DNA of 64,000 nt from Mesorhizobium muleiense. Lineage in GTDB: Bacteria; Pseudomonadota; Alphaproteobacteria; Rhizobiales; Rhizobiaceae. The notes beneath the pieces were generated by a model, which searched no databases, was not told where the DNA came from, and was given only the letters and a program-made list of their open reading frames with translations. The number at the start of each line of letters is the position of its first letter. Position 1 is the first letter of the stretch. Both the position numbers and the translations under genes were made by a program. The DNA lies in assembly GCF_900099905.1 (NCBI RefSeq), contig NZ_FNEE01000003.1, positions 359,369 through 423,368 of the forward strand. Reading direction: 5' to 3'. Positions 1 through 7,783 of this stretch are shown here, one piece after another.

Positions 1-12
1 GCCGCGGAATGA
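1..12 (+). CDS. C-terminal end of an upstream gene, probably exbB
   Basis: The first twelve bases read as three sense codons (Ala-Ala-Glu) followed by TGA in the frame that would precede exbD. ExbB normally lies directly upstream of ExbD in TonB energy-transduction operons, so this is probably the last codons of exbB. Only three residues are visible, so the identity rests on context alone. Confidence 0.35.
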   Translation, partial: AAE

Positions 13-27
13 ACACGGAGCGACGCC

Positions 28-486
28 ATGGCGGCTAGAATTCGAGAGAACATCGACGGCGATCTCGAGGAAAACCACGAGATCAACGTCACGCCGTTCA
101 TCGACGTGATCCTGGTCCTGCTGATCATCTTCATGGTCGCGGCGCCGCTGGCGACCGTGGATGTCAATGTCGACCTGCCGGGCTCGACCGCAACGCCTGC
201 GCCTCGACCGGAGACGCCGCTGTTCCTGACGCTGAAGAACGATCTCAGCCTGGCGATCGGCAACGACAGCGTGCCGCGCGCAGCCTTCGCCGCTGCGCTG
301 GTCGGCAGGACAAAAGGCGACAGGCAGACGCGCATCTTCCTGCGCGCCGACAAGGCGGTCGGCTATGGCGAGCTGATGGAGGTGATGAACCTTTTGCGCG
401 GCGCCGGCTATCTGAAGATCGCGCTGGTTGGCCTCGAGACCGCGCCCAGCGATGCCGCGGCGCCGCAAGTCGGAACCGGCCAATAA
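28..486 (+). CDS. exbD: ExbD/TolR-family biopolymer transport protein
   Basis: ExbD is an inner-membrane subunit of the ExbB-ExbD-TonB motor, which uses proton motive force to power TonB-dependent outer-membrane receptors. The 152-residue protein has a short cytoplasmic N-terminus, one membrane segment at about residues 22-44, and a periplasmic domain, as usual for the family. Asp26, at the start of the membrane helix in the context PFIDVILVLL, matches the proton-relay Asp of ExbD/TolR. An ACGGAG ribosome site lies seven bases before the ATG. The stop codon overlaps the start of the following tonB gene by one base, so the two are translationally coupled. TolR is the alternative family member, but the downstream TonB favours ExbD. 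Confidence 0.93.
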   Translation: MAARIRENIDGDLEENHEINVTPFIDVILVLLIIFMVAAPLATVDVNVDLPGSTATPAPRPETPLFLTLKNDLSLAIGNDSVPRAAFAAALVGRTKGDRQTRIFLRADKAVGYGELMEVMNLLRGAGYLKIALVGLETAPSDAAAPQVGTGQ

Positions 487-1469
487 TGTCGCCGGCGGCC
501 GCCCTGCCGATGGCCGATCAGCGGCGGTTCGGCGCGCGCGAGATCGCCTGGTGGGCGGGCGCGGCTGCGCTGGTCCTGATGGCGCATGCCGCGGTCGGCT
601 ATGCGATGCAGAGCTGGCGCCCGGCCGAGCCCGATGGCGGGCCGCCGCAGGCGCAGGTGATCGAGCTGTCGCCAATGGCGCTCACGCCGGCCGAGCCGGC
701 GCCGATATCGGATGAGATAGCACCCGATCAGCCGGACCCGGCCGAGGAGCCCGAGATAACCGAAACGGAGCCTCCGCCCGAACCGCCCGTCAAGCAGGCC
801 GAGCCGGTCATCGAGCCGTCGGAAGTCGCTCCGGTCGACACGGTCGAGCCGACCCCGCCGACCGTGGCGGAACGGGTCGACCAGCCGCCGCTGGAGGAAG
901 TCGTGCCCGAAATTGCCGAGGCCGTCACGCCGGAAGTGGTCGTTCCGCTGCCGCAGCCGAAACCGGTCGACAAACCCGTCGAGGCCAAGCCAAAGAAACA
1001 AGCAAAGACTGAGGTAAAGGAGCCGGCTGAGGTCAAGGCGAAGAAGCCTGTCAAAGAAGCCAAAAAGCGTCCGAAAAAGGAAAAGGCCGCACCGCCGCGG
1101 ACGACGGCCAGTGTCGCTGCGACATCCGCAGCCGGGGCGGCCGCCCCGAAATCGACCAAGGCAACGGCTGCGAGATCCGGCGTGAGTCCGGACAGGTGGA
1201 ATTCGCGGTTGCGTGCATGGATAAGACGGCACACAAATTATCCAAGGGCCGCGAAGGCCCGGCGCGCGGAAGGCAGTCCGAGCGTGACCTTCACGATCGA
1301 CGGATCCGGCCGGGTCCTGTCCGCCCGGCTGGCTCGTTCCTCCGGCGATCCAGACCTCGATAGCGCGGCGCTCAGTGCATTACAGGGCGCGTCCGTGCCG
1401 GAGCCACCGCCGGAACTCGGCTCCCGCATAACCCGCACCGCGCCGTTCTCGTTCGCCCTGCGCAACTAA
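486..1469 (+). CDS. tonB: TonB family protein
   Basis: TonB spans the periplasm and passes energy from ExbBD to outer-membrane receptors for siderophores, haem or other ligands. The 327-residue product has an N-terminal membrane anchor at about residues 18-38 and a long Pro/Glu/Val-rich stretch at about 60-165. A Lys/Ala-rich segment follows at about 165-240. The C-terminal TonB domain (about 245-325) contains WNSRLRAWIRRHTNYPRAAK and the strand-forming SVTFTIDGSGRVLSARL. The start codon overlaps the exbD stop by one base. The linker is long, as is common in alphaproteobacterial TonB proteins. No receptor gene lies in the window, so the substrate is unknown. TolA is a less likely alternative because of the C-terminal sequence. 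Confidence 0.9.
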   Translation: MSPAAALPMADQRRFGAREIAWWAGAAALVLMAHAAVGYAMQSWRPAEPDGGPPQAQVIELSPMALTPAEPAPISDEIAPDQPDPAEEPEITETEPPPEPPVKQAEPVIEPSEVAPVDTVEPTPPTVAERVDQPPLEEVVPEIAEAVTPEVVVPLPQPKPVDKPVEAKPKKQAKTEVKEPAEVKAKKPVKEAKKRPKKEKAAPPRTTASVAATSAAGAAAPKSTKATAARSGVSPDRWNSRLRAWIRRHTNYPRAAKARRAEGSPSVTFTIDGSGRVLSARLARSSGDPDLDSAALSALQGASVPEPPPELGSRITRTAPFSFALRN

Positions 1470-1578
1470 GTTCCTCGGCACAGTGATTTTGACAGGTCTG
1501 GGCCGGCAGCGAACGTCGACAATTCGGTCCAGTGGCAAACCGCCAACCTCTAGGATTAGCCGAATCATCCTCCACTTC

Positions 1579-1642
1579 GTCATCCCAGGGCGGCGCAAGG
1601 AGCGAAGCGACGCGGCGCAGACCCTGGGATTCATTCCGTGAC
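1579..1642. repeat. Short palindromic intergenic repeat
   Basis: A 9-bp inverted repeat (ATCCCAGGG at 1582-1590, CCCTGGGAT at 1622-1630) encloses a purine-rich, GCG-rich core, with outer GTCA/TGAC ends. It lies between tonB and the arsenic operon. The layout fits the dispersed intergenic palindromes known from rhizobial genomes. Only one copy of this type was seen in the window, so assignment to a repeat family is an inference. Confidence 0.55.
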
Positions 1643-1735
1643 ATCAGCCGAAGAATGCAGCGGCTCAGAAGTGGCCGGCCTCTTGCCTCTGTCATCTGAC
1701 TGTCACATACCCGCCATATACATCGATAATTCCGG

Positions 1736-1745
1736 ATTCTAGGAT
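1736..1745 (+). promoter_or_regulatory. Candidate ArsR half-site before first arsR
   Basis: ATTCTAGGAT lies directly upstream of the first arsR start codon. Its reverse complement contains ATCCTAGAA, which also occurs inside the palindrome at 4864-4881 before the flavoprotein gene. The shared 9-mer upstream of two arsenic transcription units suggests a common ArsR-type operator. Binding has not been shown. Confidence 0.45.
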
Positions 1746-1747
1746 AC

Positions 1748-2080
1748 ATGGATAAGAACACCGCTCTTCTCGCATTGGCAGCGCTTGGCCAGGACACCAG
1801 GCTCGAAGTGTTTCGCCTGCTGGTGCGGGCGGGCGCGGTCGGTGTGCCAGCCGGCGAGATCGCCGCGCGCCTCGGTGCGGTGCAGAACACCATGTCGGCG
1901 CATCTGAAGGTCCTCGACCATGCCGGCCTGGTCCGCGCCGAGCGCGACGGCCGGACGATCCGCTACGTCGCCGACATGACCGGCTTTCGCGATCTGCTTG
2001 CCTATCTCATGGAGGATTGCTGCAACGGCGCGCCGGAGCTCTGCCAGCCGGTCATTCAGGCCGTGACTTGCAACTGCTAG
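1748..2080 (+). CDS. arsR: ArsR-family arsenic-responsive repressor (first copy)
   Basis: This 110-residue winged-helix repressor would bind its operator until arsenite or antimonite binding releases it. The helix-turn-helix region is at about residues 34-60 (GEIAARLGAVQNTMSAHLKVLD), followed by the wing with RDGRTIRYVAD. The metal site is probably C-terminal: Cys91, Cys92, Cys99, Cys108 and Cys110. The Cys-Cys-x6-Cys spacing resembles the C-terminal As(III) site described for Acidithiobacillus ferrooxidans ArsR, not the classical helix-alpha3 CVC site. It heads the unit arsR-arsC-aqpS-arsC-arsH, with 16 bases to the next gene. An operator-like sequence lies just upstream, suggesting autoregulation. 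Confidence 0.93.
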   Translation: MDKNTALLALAALGQDTRLEVFRLLVRAGAVGVPAGEIAARLGAVQNTMSAHLKVLDHAGLVRAERDGRTIRYVADMTGFRDLLAYLMEDCCNGAPELCQPVIQAVTCNC

Positions 2081-2096
2081 AAGGGAGGACCACCCC

Positions 2097-2603
2097 ATGA
2101 ATGACCCATACAACGTGCTTTTCCTGTGCACCGGCAATTCGGCACGGTCGATCCTTGCCGAAGCGATCCTCAACCGTGTCGGCGCCGGCAAGTTCAGGGC
2201 CTATTCGGCCGGATCGCGCCCGAAGGGAGAGGTCCATCCCTACGCGCTCCAGCTGTTGAAAACCCTCAACCACGACACGTCCTTCGCCCGCTCGAAAGAC
2301 TGGCAGGAATTTGCGGCTCCTGGCGCCCCGGAGATGAATTTCGTTTTCACCGTCTGCGACAACGCGGCCAATGAAGCCTGTCCGGTCTGGCCGGGACAGC
2401 CGATGACCGCGCATTGGGGCGTGCCCGACCCGGCCGCCGTGGACGGCACCGACGCCGAAAAGCATCTGGCCTTTGCCGAAGCCTATCGCATGCTCAACAA
2501 CCGGATCTCGATCTTCGTCAGCCTGCCGATGAACACGATCGACAAGCTCGCCCTGCAGAAACGGCTCGATGAAATCGGCCGCGATCTGCCGAAGGCCGGC
2601 TGA
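2097..2603 (+). CDS. arsC: Arsenate reductase, low-molecular-weight phosphatase type
   Basis: This enzyme reduces arsenate to arsenite in the cytoplasm, with thioredoxin normally regenerating it. The 168-residue protein carries the phosphatase-type loop CTGNSARS at residues 11-18, so Cys11 is the nucleophile and Arg17 closes the C-x5-R motif. Cys87 and Cys95, in CDNAANEACP, are the expected redox-relay cysteines. A good ribosome site (GGGAGG) precedes the ATG. It follows arsR and lies five bases before aqpS. The second reductase at 3294 belongs to an unrelated fold, so the operon encodes two independent routes from arsenate to arsenite. Confidence 0.93.
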   Translation: MNDPYNVLFLCTGNSARSILAEAILNRVGAGKFRAYSAGSRPKGEVHPYALQLLKTLNHDTSFARSKDWQEFAAPGAPEMNFVFTVCDNAANEACPVWPGQPMTAHWGVPDPAAVDGTDAEKHLAFAEAYRMLNNRISIFVSLPMNTIDKLALQKRLDEIGRDLPKAG

Positions 2604-2607
2604 CATC

Positions 2608-3297
2608 ATGGCGGCTGACCTGTCCCGCCGCATCGTCGCGGAAGCGCTCGGCACGGCAATGCTGGTCGCGACGGTCGTCGGCTCCGGCATCATGGCGGAT
2701 CGTCTGACGGACGATGTGGGTCTCTCCCTGCTCGGCAACACGCTGCCGACTGGAGCGATTTTGGTGGTGCTGATCACCATACTCGGACCGATTTCCGGGG
2801 CGCATTTCAATCCGGCGGTGACGCTGGTTTTTGCCCTCAGGCGGGAAATCGAAGCGAACGCTGCACTGGCCTATGTGATCGCCCAGATTGCCGGCGGCAT
2901 CGCCGGAACGCTGCTGGCGCACGCCATGTTCGAACTGCCAATTCTCCAGATCTCGCAAACCGTGCGGACCGGAAACGGACAATGGATTGCGGAACTGGTG
3001 GCCGCCTTCGGCCTGGTCTTCACCATTCTCGCCGGTCTTCGCTTCCGTTCGGATGCCATTCCATGGCTGGTCGGCCTCTACATCACCGCGGCCTACTGGT
3101 TCACGGCCTCGACCTCGTTTGCCAATCCGGCAGTCGCCATTGCCCGGGCGGTTTCCAACACCTTCACGGGCATCCGGCCGATAGATCTGCCGGGGTTTAT
3201 TGTCGCCGAGCTGCTGGGCGCGCTGCTTGCCATGGCGTTGGCAGGATGGCTGCTCGCTGAACCCAAGCCAATCAGACAGATGAGAGCCGCGAAATGA
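2608..3297 (+). CDS. aqpS: Aquaglyceroporin-family channel (AqpS-like)
   Basis: An MIP-family membrane channel of 229 residues, with both expected Asn-Pro-Ala motifs (GAHFNPAVTL and TSFANPAVAI) in the two half-helices of the pore. In Sinorhizobium meliloti an AqpS in an arsR-aqpS-arsC-arsH cluster lets arsenite made by ArsC leave the cell down its gradient. The same role is inferred here because no ArsB or Acr3 pump is encoded nearby. The ATG at 2608 is preferred to the in-frame ATG at 2569, which would overlap arsC by 35 bases and add a polar extension before MAADLSRRIVAEALGTAML. Its end overlaps the next gene by ATGA coupling. Confidence 0.9.
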   Translation: MAADLSRRIVAEALGTAMLVATVVGSGIMADRLTDDVGLSLLGNTLPTGAILVVLITILGPISGAHFNPAVTLVFALRREIEANAALAYVIAQIAGGIAGTLLAHAMFELPILQISQTVRTGNGQWIAELVAAFGLVFTILAGLRFRSDAIPWLVGLYITAAYWFTASTSFANPAVAIARAVSNTFTGIRPIDLPGFIVAELLGALLAMALAGWLLAEPKPIRQMRAAK

Positions 3298-3716
3298 CCA
3301 TCACCATCTACCACAATCCCAACTGCGGCACCTCGCGCAACACGCTCGCCATCATCCGGCAGTCCGGCGAAGAGCCTGAGGTGATCGAGTATCTGAAAAA
3401 CCCGCCGTCGCGTGAACGGCTGGTCGAGCTGATCGCGGCGATGGGGATGACGCCGCGCCAATTGCTGCGCGAGAAGGGCACGCCTTACGCCGAGCTCAAT
3501 CTCGGCGATCCCAAATGGACGGACGACGAGATCGTCGATTTCATGCTGGCGCATCCGATCCTGATCAACCGGCCGATCGTCGTGACGCCGCTTGGCACCA
3601 TGCTTGCTCGGCCGTCCGAAGCGGTTCTCGACATCCTGCCCAATCCTGAGATCGGGCCGTTCGCCAAGGAAGACGGCGAAGTCGTCATCGATGCGCAGGG
3701 CAAGCGCGTTGCCTGA
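3294..3716 (+). CDS. arsC: Arsenate reductase, glutaredoxin-dependent type
   Basis: A 140-residue ArsC of the thioredoxin-fold, glutaredoxin-linked family (as in the E. coli R773 enzyme). The active site is in [13 protein letters not shown], with Cys11 as the catalytic cysteine, and the conserved [12 protein letters not shown] segment lies at about residues 91-102. It converts arsenate to arsenite, which the preceding channel could release. The start codon overlaps the aqpS stop (ATGA). The protein is mechanistically unrelated to the phosphatase-type ArsC at 2097, and a different electron donor is expected. Confidence 0.93.
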   Translation: MTITIYHNPNCGTSRNTLAIIRQSGEEPEVIEYLKNPPSRERLVELIAAMGMTPRQLLREKGTPYAELNLGDPKWTDDEIVDFMLAHPILINRPIVVTPLGTMLARPSEAVLDILPNPEIGPFAKEDGEVVIDAQGKRVA

Positions 3717-3720
3717 CCTA

Positions 3721-4437
3721 GTGCCCGAAGACTCGCTTCCGAACGTCGACGAAGACCAGTTCCGGCCGATCGACCTGCAGGCGCTGCTCGACGTGCCGCG
3801 GTCGATCCACAAACCTCGCGTGCTGATGCTCTACGGCTCGCTGCGCGAGCGGTCCTATTCGCGGCTTGCGACGGAGGAGGCAGCTCGCATTTTGCGCCGC
3901 CTGGGCGCCGAGGTGCGCATCTACAATCCCGCCGGCCTGCCGCTGCCGGATTCGACCTCGGCCGACCACGCCAAAGTCCAGGAGCTGCGAGACCTGTCGA
4001 TCTGGTCGGAAGCGCAGGTCTGGTGCTCGCCGGAGCGGCATGGCTCAATGACGGGAGTGATGAAGGCGCAGATCGACTGGCTGCCGCTGTCGGCCGGCGG
4101 CGTCAGGACGACGCAGGGCCGCACGCTGGCGGTGATGCAGGTGTCGGGCGGCTCGCAGAGTTTCAACGCCGTGAACCAGCTTCGTCTCCTCGGCCGCTGG
4201 ATGCGGATGATCACCATCCCCAACCAGTCGTCGGTAGCCAAGGCTTTCAACGAGTTCGACGAGGCCGGCCGCATGAAGCCGTCGCCGTACTACAACAGGA
4301 TCGTCGACGTGATGGAGGAGCTGATGAAGTTCACGCTGCTCTTGCGTGATCGGTCCGCCTATCTCACGGACCGTTATTCCGAGCGCGTCGAAAGCGCCGA
4401 AGAAGTCGCCAAGCGGGTCAACCAGCGGTCGATGTGA
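3721..4437 (+). CDS. arsH: ArsH, NADPH-dependent flavoprotein
   Basis: ArsH is an FMN/NADPH flavoprotein; in S. meliloti and other bacteria it is linked to oxidation of trivalent organoarsenicals and to quinone reduction. The 238-residue product has the flavodoxin-like phosphate loop [12 protein letters not shown] at about residues 38-49 and the family segment [20 protein letters not shown] further on. The start is uncertain. GTG at 3721 gives the usual family length. TTG at 3709 has a better-spaced AGGG upstream and would add four residues. The frame is open back to 3592 inside arsC, but that extension does not look like coding sequence. It is the last gene of the first arsenic unit. Confidence 0.9.
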   Translation: MPEDSLPNVDEDQFRPIDLQALLDVPRSIHKPRVLMLYGSLRERSYSRLATEEAARILRRLGAEVRIYNPAGLPLPDSTSADHAKVQELRDLSIWSEAQVWCSPERHGSMTGVMKAQIDWLPLSAGGVRTTQGRTLAVMQVSGGSQSFNAVNQLRLLGRWMRMITIPNQSSVAKAFNEFDEAGRMKPSPYYNRIVDVMEELMKFTLLLRDRSAYLTDRYSERVESAEEVAKRVNQRSM

Positions 4438-4489
4438 GGCGGGTGTGCGATACCGGTATACGATTAATTCGATGATGTTCGAAATAGTA

Positions 4490-4518
4490 TTGACGGGACG
4501 TCGTCTCAGCACTATCTT
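4490..4518 (+). promoter_or_regulatory. Promoter of second arsR
   Basis: TTGACG (4490-4495) and TATCTT (4513-4518) are separated by exactly 17 bases. The expected start of transcription falls at about 4525, which is the A of the arsR start codon, and no ribosome site precedes that codon. An imperfect dyad (AATTCGAT ... TTCGAAAT, about 4466-4484) sits just upstream of the -35 box and could be an operator. Confidence 0.6.
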
Positions 4519-4524
4519 ATTTCC

Positions 4525-4845
4525 ATGAAACTCGAACAAGCAGCAAAACAGCTCGAGGCGCTCGGCAATCCGACGCGGCTCAAGCTTTATCGCACGCTGG
4601 TGCGGGCAGGCGAAACCGGGCGACCGGTCGGTTATTTGCAGGAAAGCCTTGGCATCGCTGCGTCGACGCTGTCGCATCATCTGCACCGGCTCATCCTGAC
4701 CGGCCTGGTCACCCAGGAACGCCAAGCAACGACGCTGATTTGCCGTGCCAATTACCCTGTGATGAACGATCTCCTTGGCTTTCTTGCCGATGAATGTTGT
4801 GCCGATGCCGCATGCGGCCCGGCTGTCGGGGAGGCGGCTGCATAA
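4525..4845 (+). CDS. arsR: ArsR-family repressor (second copy)
   Basis: A 106-residue winged-helix repressor, distinct in sequence from the copy at 1748. The helix-turn-helix lies at about residues 36-60 (GYLQESLGIAASTLSHHLHRL). Cys91, Cys92 and Cys97 near the C-terminus form a Cys-Cys-x4-Cys group suited to As(III) binding, and Cys73 lies in the wing region. It probably controls the following flavoprotein-transporter pair, whose -10 box sits within a palindrome 19 bases downstream of this gene's stop. No Shine-Dalgarno sequence is visible and the promoter places transcription start at the ATG, so the message may be leaderless. Confidence 0.92.
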   Translation: MKLEQAAKQLEALGNPTRLKLYRTLVRAGETGRPVGYLQESLGIAASTLSHHLHRLILTGLVTQERQATTLICRANYPVMNDLLGFLADECCADAACGPAVGEAAA

Positions 4846-4863
4846 CTCTTTTTTTGACTGGTA

Positions 4864-4881
4864 TTTCTATAATCCTAGAAA
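4864..4881 (+). promoter_or_regulatory. Palindromic operator over the flavoprotein promoter
   Basis: TTTCTA-TAATCC-TAGAAA is a perfect 6-bp inverted repeat with a 6-base spacer. It contains a perfect TATAAT at 4868-4873, sited for transcription start about 17 bases before the flavoprotein ATG. A repressor bound here would block the -10 box. The inner ATCCTAGAA recurs inverted at 1736-1745 before the first arsR. Confidence 0.6.
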
Positions 4882-4896
4882 CATAGAAGGGGTGTC

Positions 4897-6285
4897 ATGG
4901 TTTCTGAAAACGATCTCCCGATCGCCATCATCGGCGGCGGACCTGTCGGCCTGGCGGCTGCCGCCCAACTGGTCAGCCGTGGCCTGCCGGTCAAGGTTTA
5001 TGAGGCCGGTGCTTCTGTCGGCTCGAACCTTCGGGATTGGGGTCATGTGCGGGTTTTCACACCATGGCGCTATTGTGTCGATGCGGTCGCCCGAAAACTT
5101 CTCGAGAGCCATGGCTGGCAAATGCCGGAGCCGGAGGCGTTCCCCACCGCGGATGAAATTGTCGACCAGTACCTCGCGCCGCTGGCCAAGCTTGCCGAAC
5201 TGGCGCCGTCGATCGAGACCAGTGCCCGTGTTGTCGCCATTTCCCGCTGGGGAGCCGACAAGGTGTTGAGCAAGGCGCGGGAGACGCGGCCGTTCATGCT
5301 GCTGGTCGAAACGGCGAACGGCACGCGCCGGGACAGCGCGCGTGCCGCCATCGATGCGTCCGGCACCTGGCAGACGCCGAACCCTCTTGGCGCCGGCGGC
5401 TTGCCGGCCGAAGGCGAGAGGAAATTTGGCGACCGCTTCGCCTACGGCATCCCAAATGTTCTCGGTCGCGACAGTCATCTCTATGCACGTCGCACGACAT
5501 TGGTGGTCGGCGCCGGCCATTCCGCTGCCAATGCCTTGCTGGAATTGGCGGGGCTTGCGCAAACCGAACCGGGCACTTCGGCACTATGGGTGACGCGCAG
5601 CACCGACCTTGCCCGCATCTACGGCGGCGGCGATGCCGACGCCCTGCCGGCGCGGGGCGAGCTTGGCTCCGATGTCCGGCAGCTCGCCGAGAGCGGACGC
5701 GTGCGGCTGGTGACCGGCTTTGCCATTGTTGCCATTCGCGAGGTCGACAGCCGGCTCGTAGTCGAAGGGCAGACGGAAGAGGGATTGCGCACGCTCGGAC
5801 CCGTCGACCGGATCATCGCCGCGACGGGGCAGCGCCCCGATCTCGCCTTGACCCGGGAGCTCCGGCTGGAGCTCGATCCGTGGCTCGAAGGCGTCAAGGC
5901 GCTCGGACCGCTCATCGATCCCAACGAGCACTCATGCGGCGATGTCCCGCCGCATGGTCATCGCGAGCTCAGCCACCCCGAGCCCGATTTCTACACGGTC
6001 GGCGTCAAAAGCTATGGCCGGGCGCCGACATTCTTGCTGCTGACCGGCTATGAGCAGGTCCGCTCGGTCGCCGCGGCGATCGCCGGCGACATGGCTGCCG
6101 CCGATGCCGTGCAGCTGGTGTTGCCCAAGACCGGCGTCTGCACGGTGCCGGTGTCACTTTCAGGCGCGTCGTCCCAGGGTTGCTGCGGCGGACCAGCGCC
6201 GGCTGCTGTCGACGCCTGCTGTGCCGACGATGCCAAGGCGAAGGCGAGCGGCAAGTCGGGCTGCGGCTGCGGCGTCGCGGCATGA
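4897..6285 (+). CDS. FAD-dependent flavoprotein monooxygenase-like, arsenic-associated, with Cys-rich tail
   Basis: A 462-residue flavoprotein. The N-terminal FAD-binding Rossmann motif is IIGGGPVGLAAAAQL (about residues 10-24), a second nucleotide site is VVGAGHSAANALLEL (about 204-218), and the ATGQRPDL segment is typical of this flavoprotein class. This fits flavin-containing monooxygenase-like proteins found in arsenic clusters (ArsO-like; the ArsV type of methylarsenite oxidase is another candidate). The exact reaction cannot be told from sequence. The last 40 residues carry Cys pairs (QGCCGGP, DACCADD) and GCGCG, a likely soft-metal site beyond the catalytic domain. It lies behind an ArsR and a palindromic operator and overlaps the transporter gene by ATGA. 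Confidence 0.75.
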   Translation: MVSENDLPIAIIGGGPVGLAAAAQLVSRGLPVKVYEAGASVGSNLRDWGHVRVFTPWRYCVDAVARKLLESHGWQMPEPEAFPTADEIVDQYLAPLAKLAELAPSIETSARVVAISRWGADKVLSKARETRPFMLLVETANGTRRDSARAAIDASGTWQTPNPLGAGGLPAEGERKFGDRFAYGIPNVLGRDSHLYARRTTLVVGAGHSAANALLELAGLAQTEPGTSALWVTRSTDLARIYGGGDADALPARGELGSDVRQLAESGRVRLVTGFAIVAIREVDSRLVVEGQTEEGLRTLGPVDRIIAATGQRPDLALTRELRLELDPWLEGVKALGPLIDPNEHSCGDVPPHGHRELSHPEPDFYTVGVKSYGRAPTFLLLTGYEQVRSVAAAIAGDMAAADAVQLVLPKTGVCTVPVSLSGASSQGCCGGPAPAAVDACCADDAKAKASGKSGCGCGVAA

Positions 6286-7496
6286 GTCTTTCACCGCCTA
6301 CGCGCAGTCGCGGCGCGATCATCGCCGCGCTCGGCATGACGCAGATCATGGCGTGGGGGTCTTCCTATTATCTCCCGGCGGTGATCGCGCCGGCCGTTGT
6401 GGCCGACACGGGTTGGCCTCTGGCATGGGTTGTCGGAGGCCTGTCCCTCGGCCTTTTCGTCGGCGGGCTGATTTCTCCACGCGTGGGTAGCTCGATTGAA
6501 CGACATGGCGGCCGGAATGTGCTGGCCTTCAGCGCCGCATGTATCGGGACTGGTCAGATCGGACTGGCAATTGCTCCAAGTTTAGCGGCCTACATCGTTG
6601 CCTGGCTTGTTATCGGCCTTGGGATGGGGGCTGGGCTCTACGATGCCGCCTTTGCGACCCTGGGCCGGCTATATGGCCATGGCGCGCGCTCCGCCATCAC
6701 CACGCTCACTCTGTTCGGCGGCTTCGCAAGCACGGTTTGCTGGCCGCTTTCTGCTTTTTTAATGGGAGAGATCGGATGGCGAGGGGCATGTCTGGTCTAT
6801 GCCGCCGTGCAATTGCTGGTCGCTCTGCCGCTGTATCTCCTTATCCTGCCGCGTGGCGTCGCCCGGCCCGCCAGCCAGTCCGATCAGAAGACAGTCGTGG
6901 CTTCCGTGCCTGTGACGAGGTCGACGCCGGTTATGGTCATCCTGGCGACGACTATAACGCTCGCGGCGGTCATATCCTCGACCCTCTCCGTCCATCTTCT
7001 AACTGTCCTTCAGTCGACCGGCATGGCGCTGGCCGCGGCGGTGGGACTGGGCGCGCTTGTCGGTCCGTCGCAGGTCGGCGCTCGCGCGATCGAGATGGTC
7101 GTTGCCCGCTACCACCATCCGATATGGACCAAGGTCGTATCGGTCGGATGCGTGGCGATCGGGGTGTCGGCTCTCTGGATGGGAATGCCGATCATCCCGC
7201 TGGCCCTGACGTTTTACGGTGCCGGCATCGGCCTGGAATCAATTGCCCGAGGAACATTGCCGCTGGCCCTGTTCGGTGCCTCCGGCTATGCCAGGCTTAT
7301 GGGTCGTCTGGCCATGCCAAGCCTGATTGCTCAAGCCGCCGCCCCTTCCGTGGGCGCGCTGCTGGTCGAACAGCTCGGTGCGCATGGCATGCTTGCCGTC
7401 CTGTCGGCACTTGCCCTGGTCAATGCGGTGTTGGTCGGCGCGCTCGCGCTGCTGCTTTTCCGGCCTCGAGCGCTGGGAATAGAGTCTGTTCCTTGA
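6282..7496 (+). CDS. MFS transporter, coupled to the arsenic flavoprotein
   Basis: A 404-residue hydrophobic protein with about twelve predicted membrane segments and the usual MFS central break near residues 195-215. The ATG overlaps the flavoprotein stop (ATGA), so the two are made together. An upstream in-frame start would run back through the flavoprotein's cysteine tail and is rejected. The context suggests export of the flavoprotein's product or of a trivalent arsenical, but no substrate motif is visible. ArsJ is less likely, because its usual GAPDH partner is missing. Confidence 0.8.
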   Translation: MSLSPPTRSRGAIIAALGMTQIMAWGSSYYLPAVIAPAVVADTGWPLAWVVGGLSLGLFVGGLISPRVGSSIERHGGRNVLAFSAACIGTGQIGLAIAPSLAAYIVAWLVIGLGMGAGLYDAAFATLGRLYGHGARSAITTLTLFGGFASTVCWPLSAFLMGEIGWRGACLVYAAVQLLVALPLYLLILPRGVARPASQSDQKTVVASVPVTRSTPVMVILATTITLAAVISSTLSVHLLTVLQSTGMALAAAVGLGALVGPSQVGARAIEMVVARYHHPIWTKVVSVGCVAIGVSALWMGMPIIPLALTFYGAGIGLESIARGTLPLALFGASGYARLMGRLAMPSLIAQAAAPSVGALLVEQLGAHGMLAVLSALALVNAVLVGALALLLFRPRALGIESVP

Positions 7497-7506
7497 TCGC
7501 GTACCA

Positions 7507-7527
7507 TGCTCGGCGGCCGGCCGAGCA
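7507..7527 (+). terminator. Hairpin after the arsenic MFS gene
   Basis: TGCTCGGC and GCCGAGCA form a perfect 8-bp stem with a 5-base loop, starting ten bases after the transporter stop. There is no U-run, so this is a possible 3'-end structure or weak terminator only. Confidence 0.4.
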
Positions 7528-7783
7528 AACGATGTCCAGCTTGCGAGGCGATGACGCCGATCTTCATTCGCCGTGATCGCCCGTCTCGAGATCGCCCGTC
7601 CCAGCCTCGCTTGAGCGCTGGCGCCAGAAACATCGTCGTGAGCTGGTCGATATGCGTCTGATGGTTCCGCTCCATTCGAGCGGACAGCAGCGTCGACCTG
7701 TGCGCAACACCGAGCCGCCGGCCATCGGCGCTCGACGGGCTGTGATGCGGTTGATAAGCCCTCTCCCTAAGGAGAGTCGAGAC

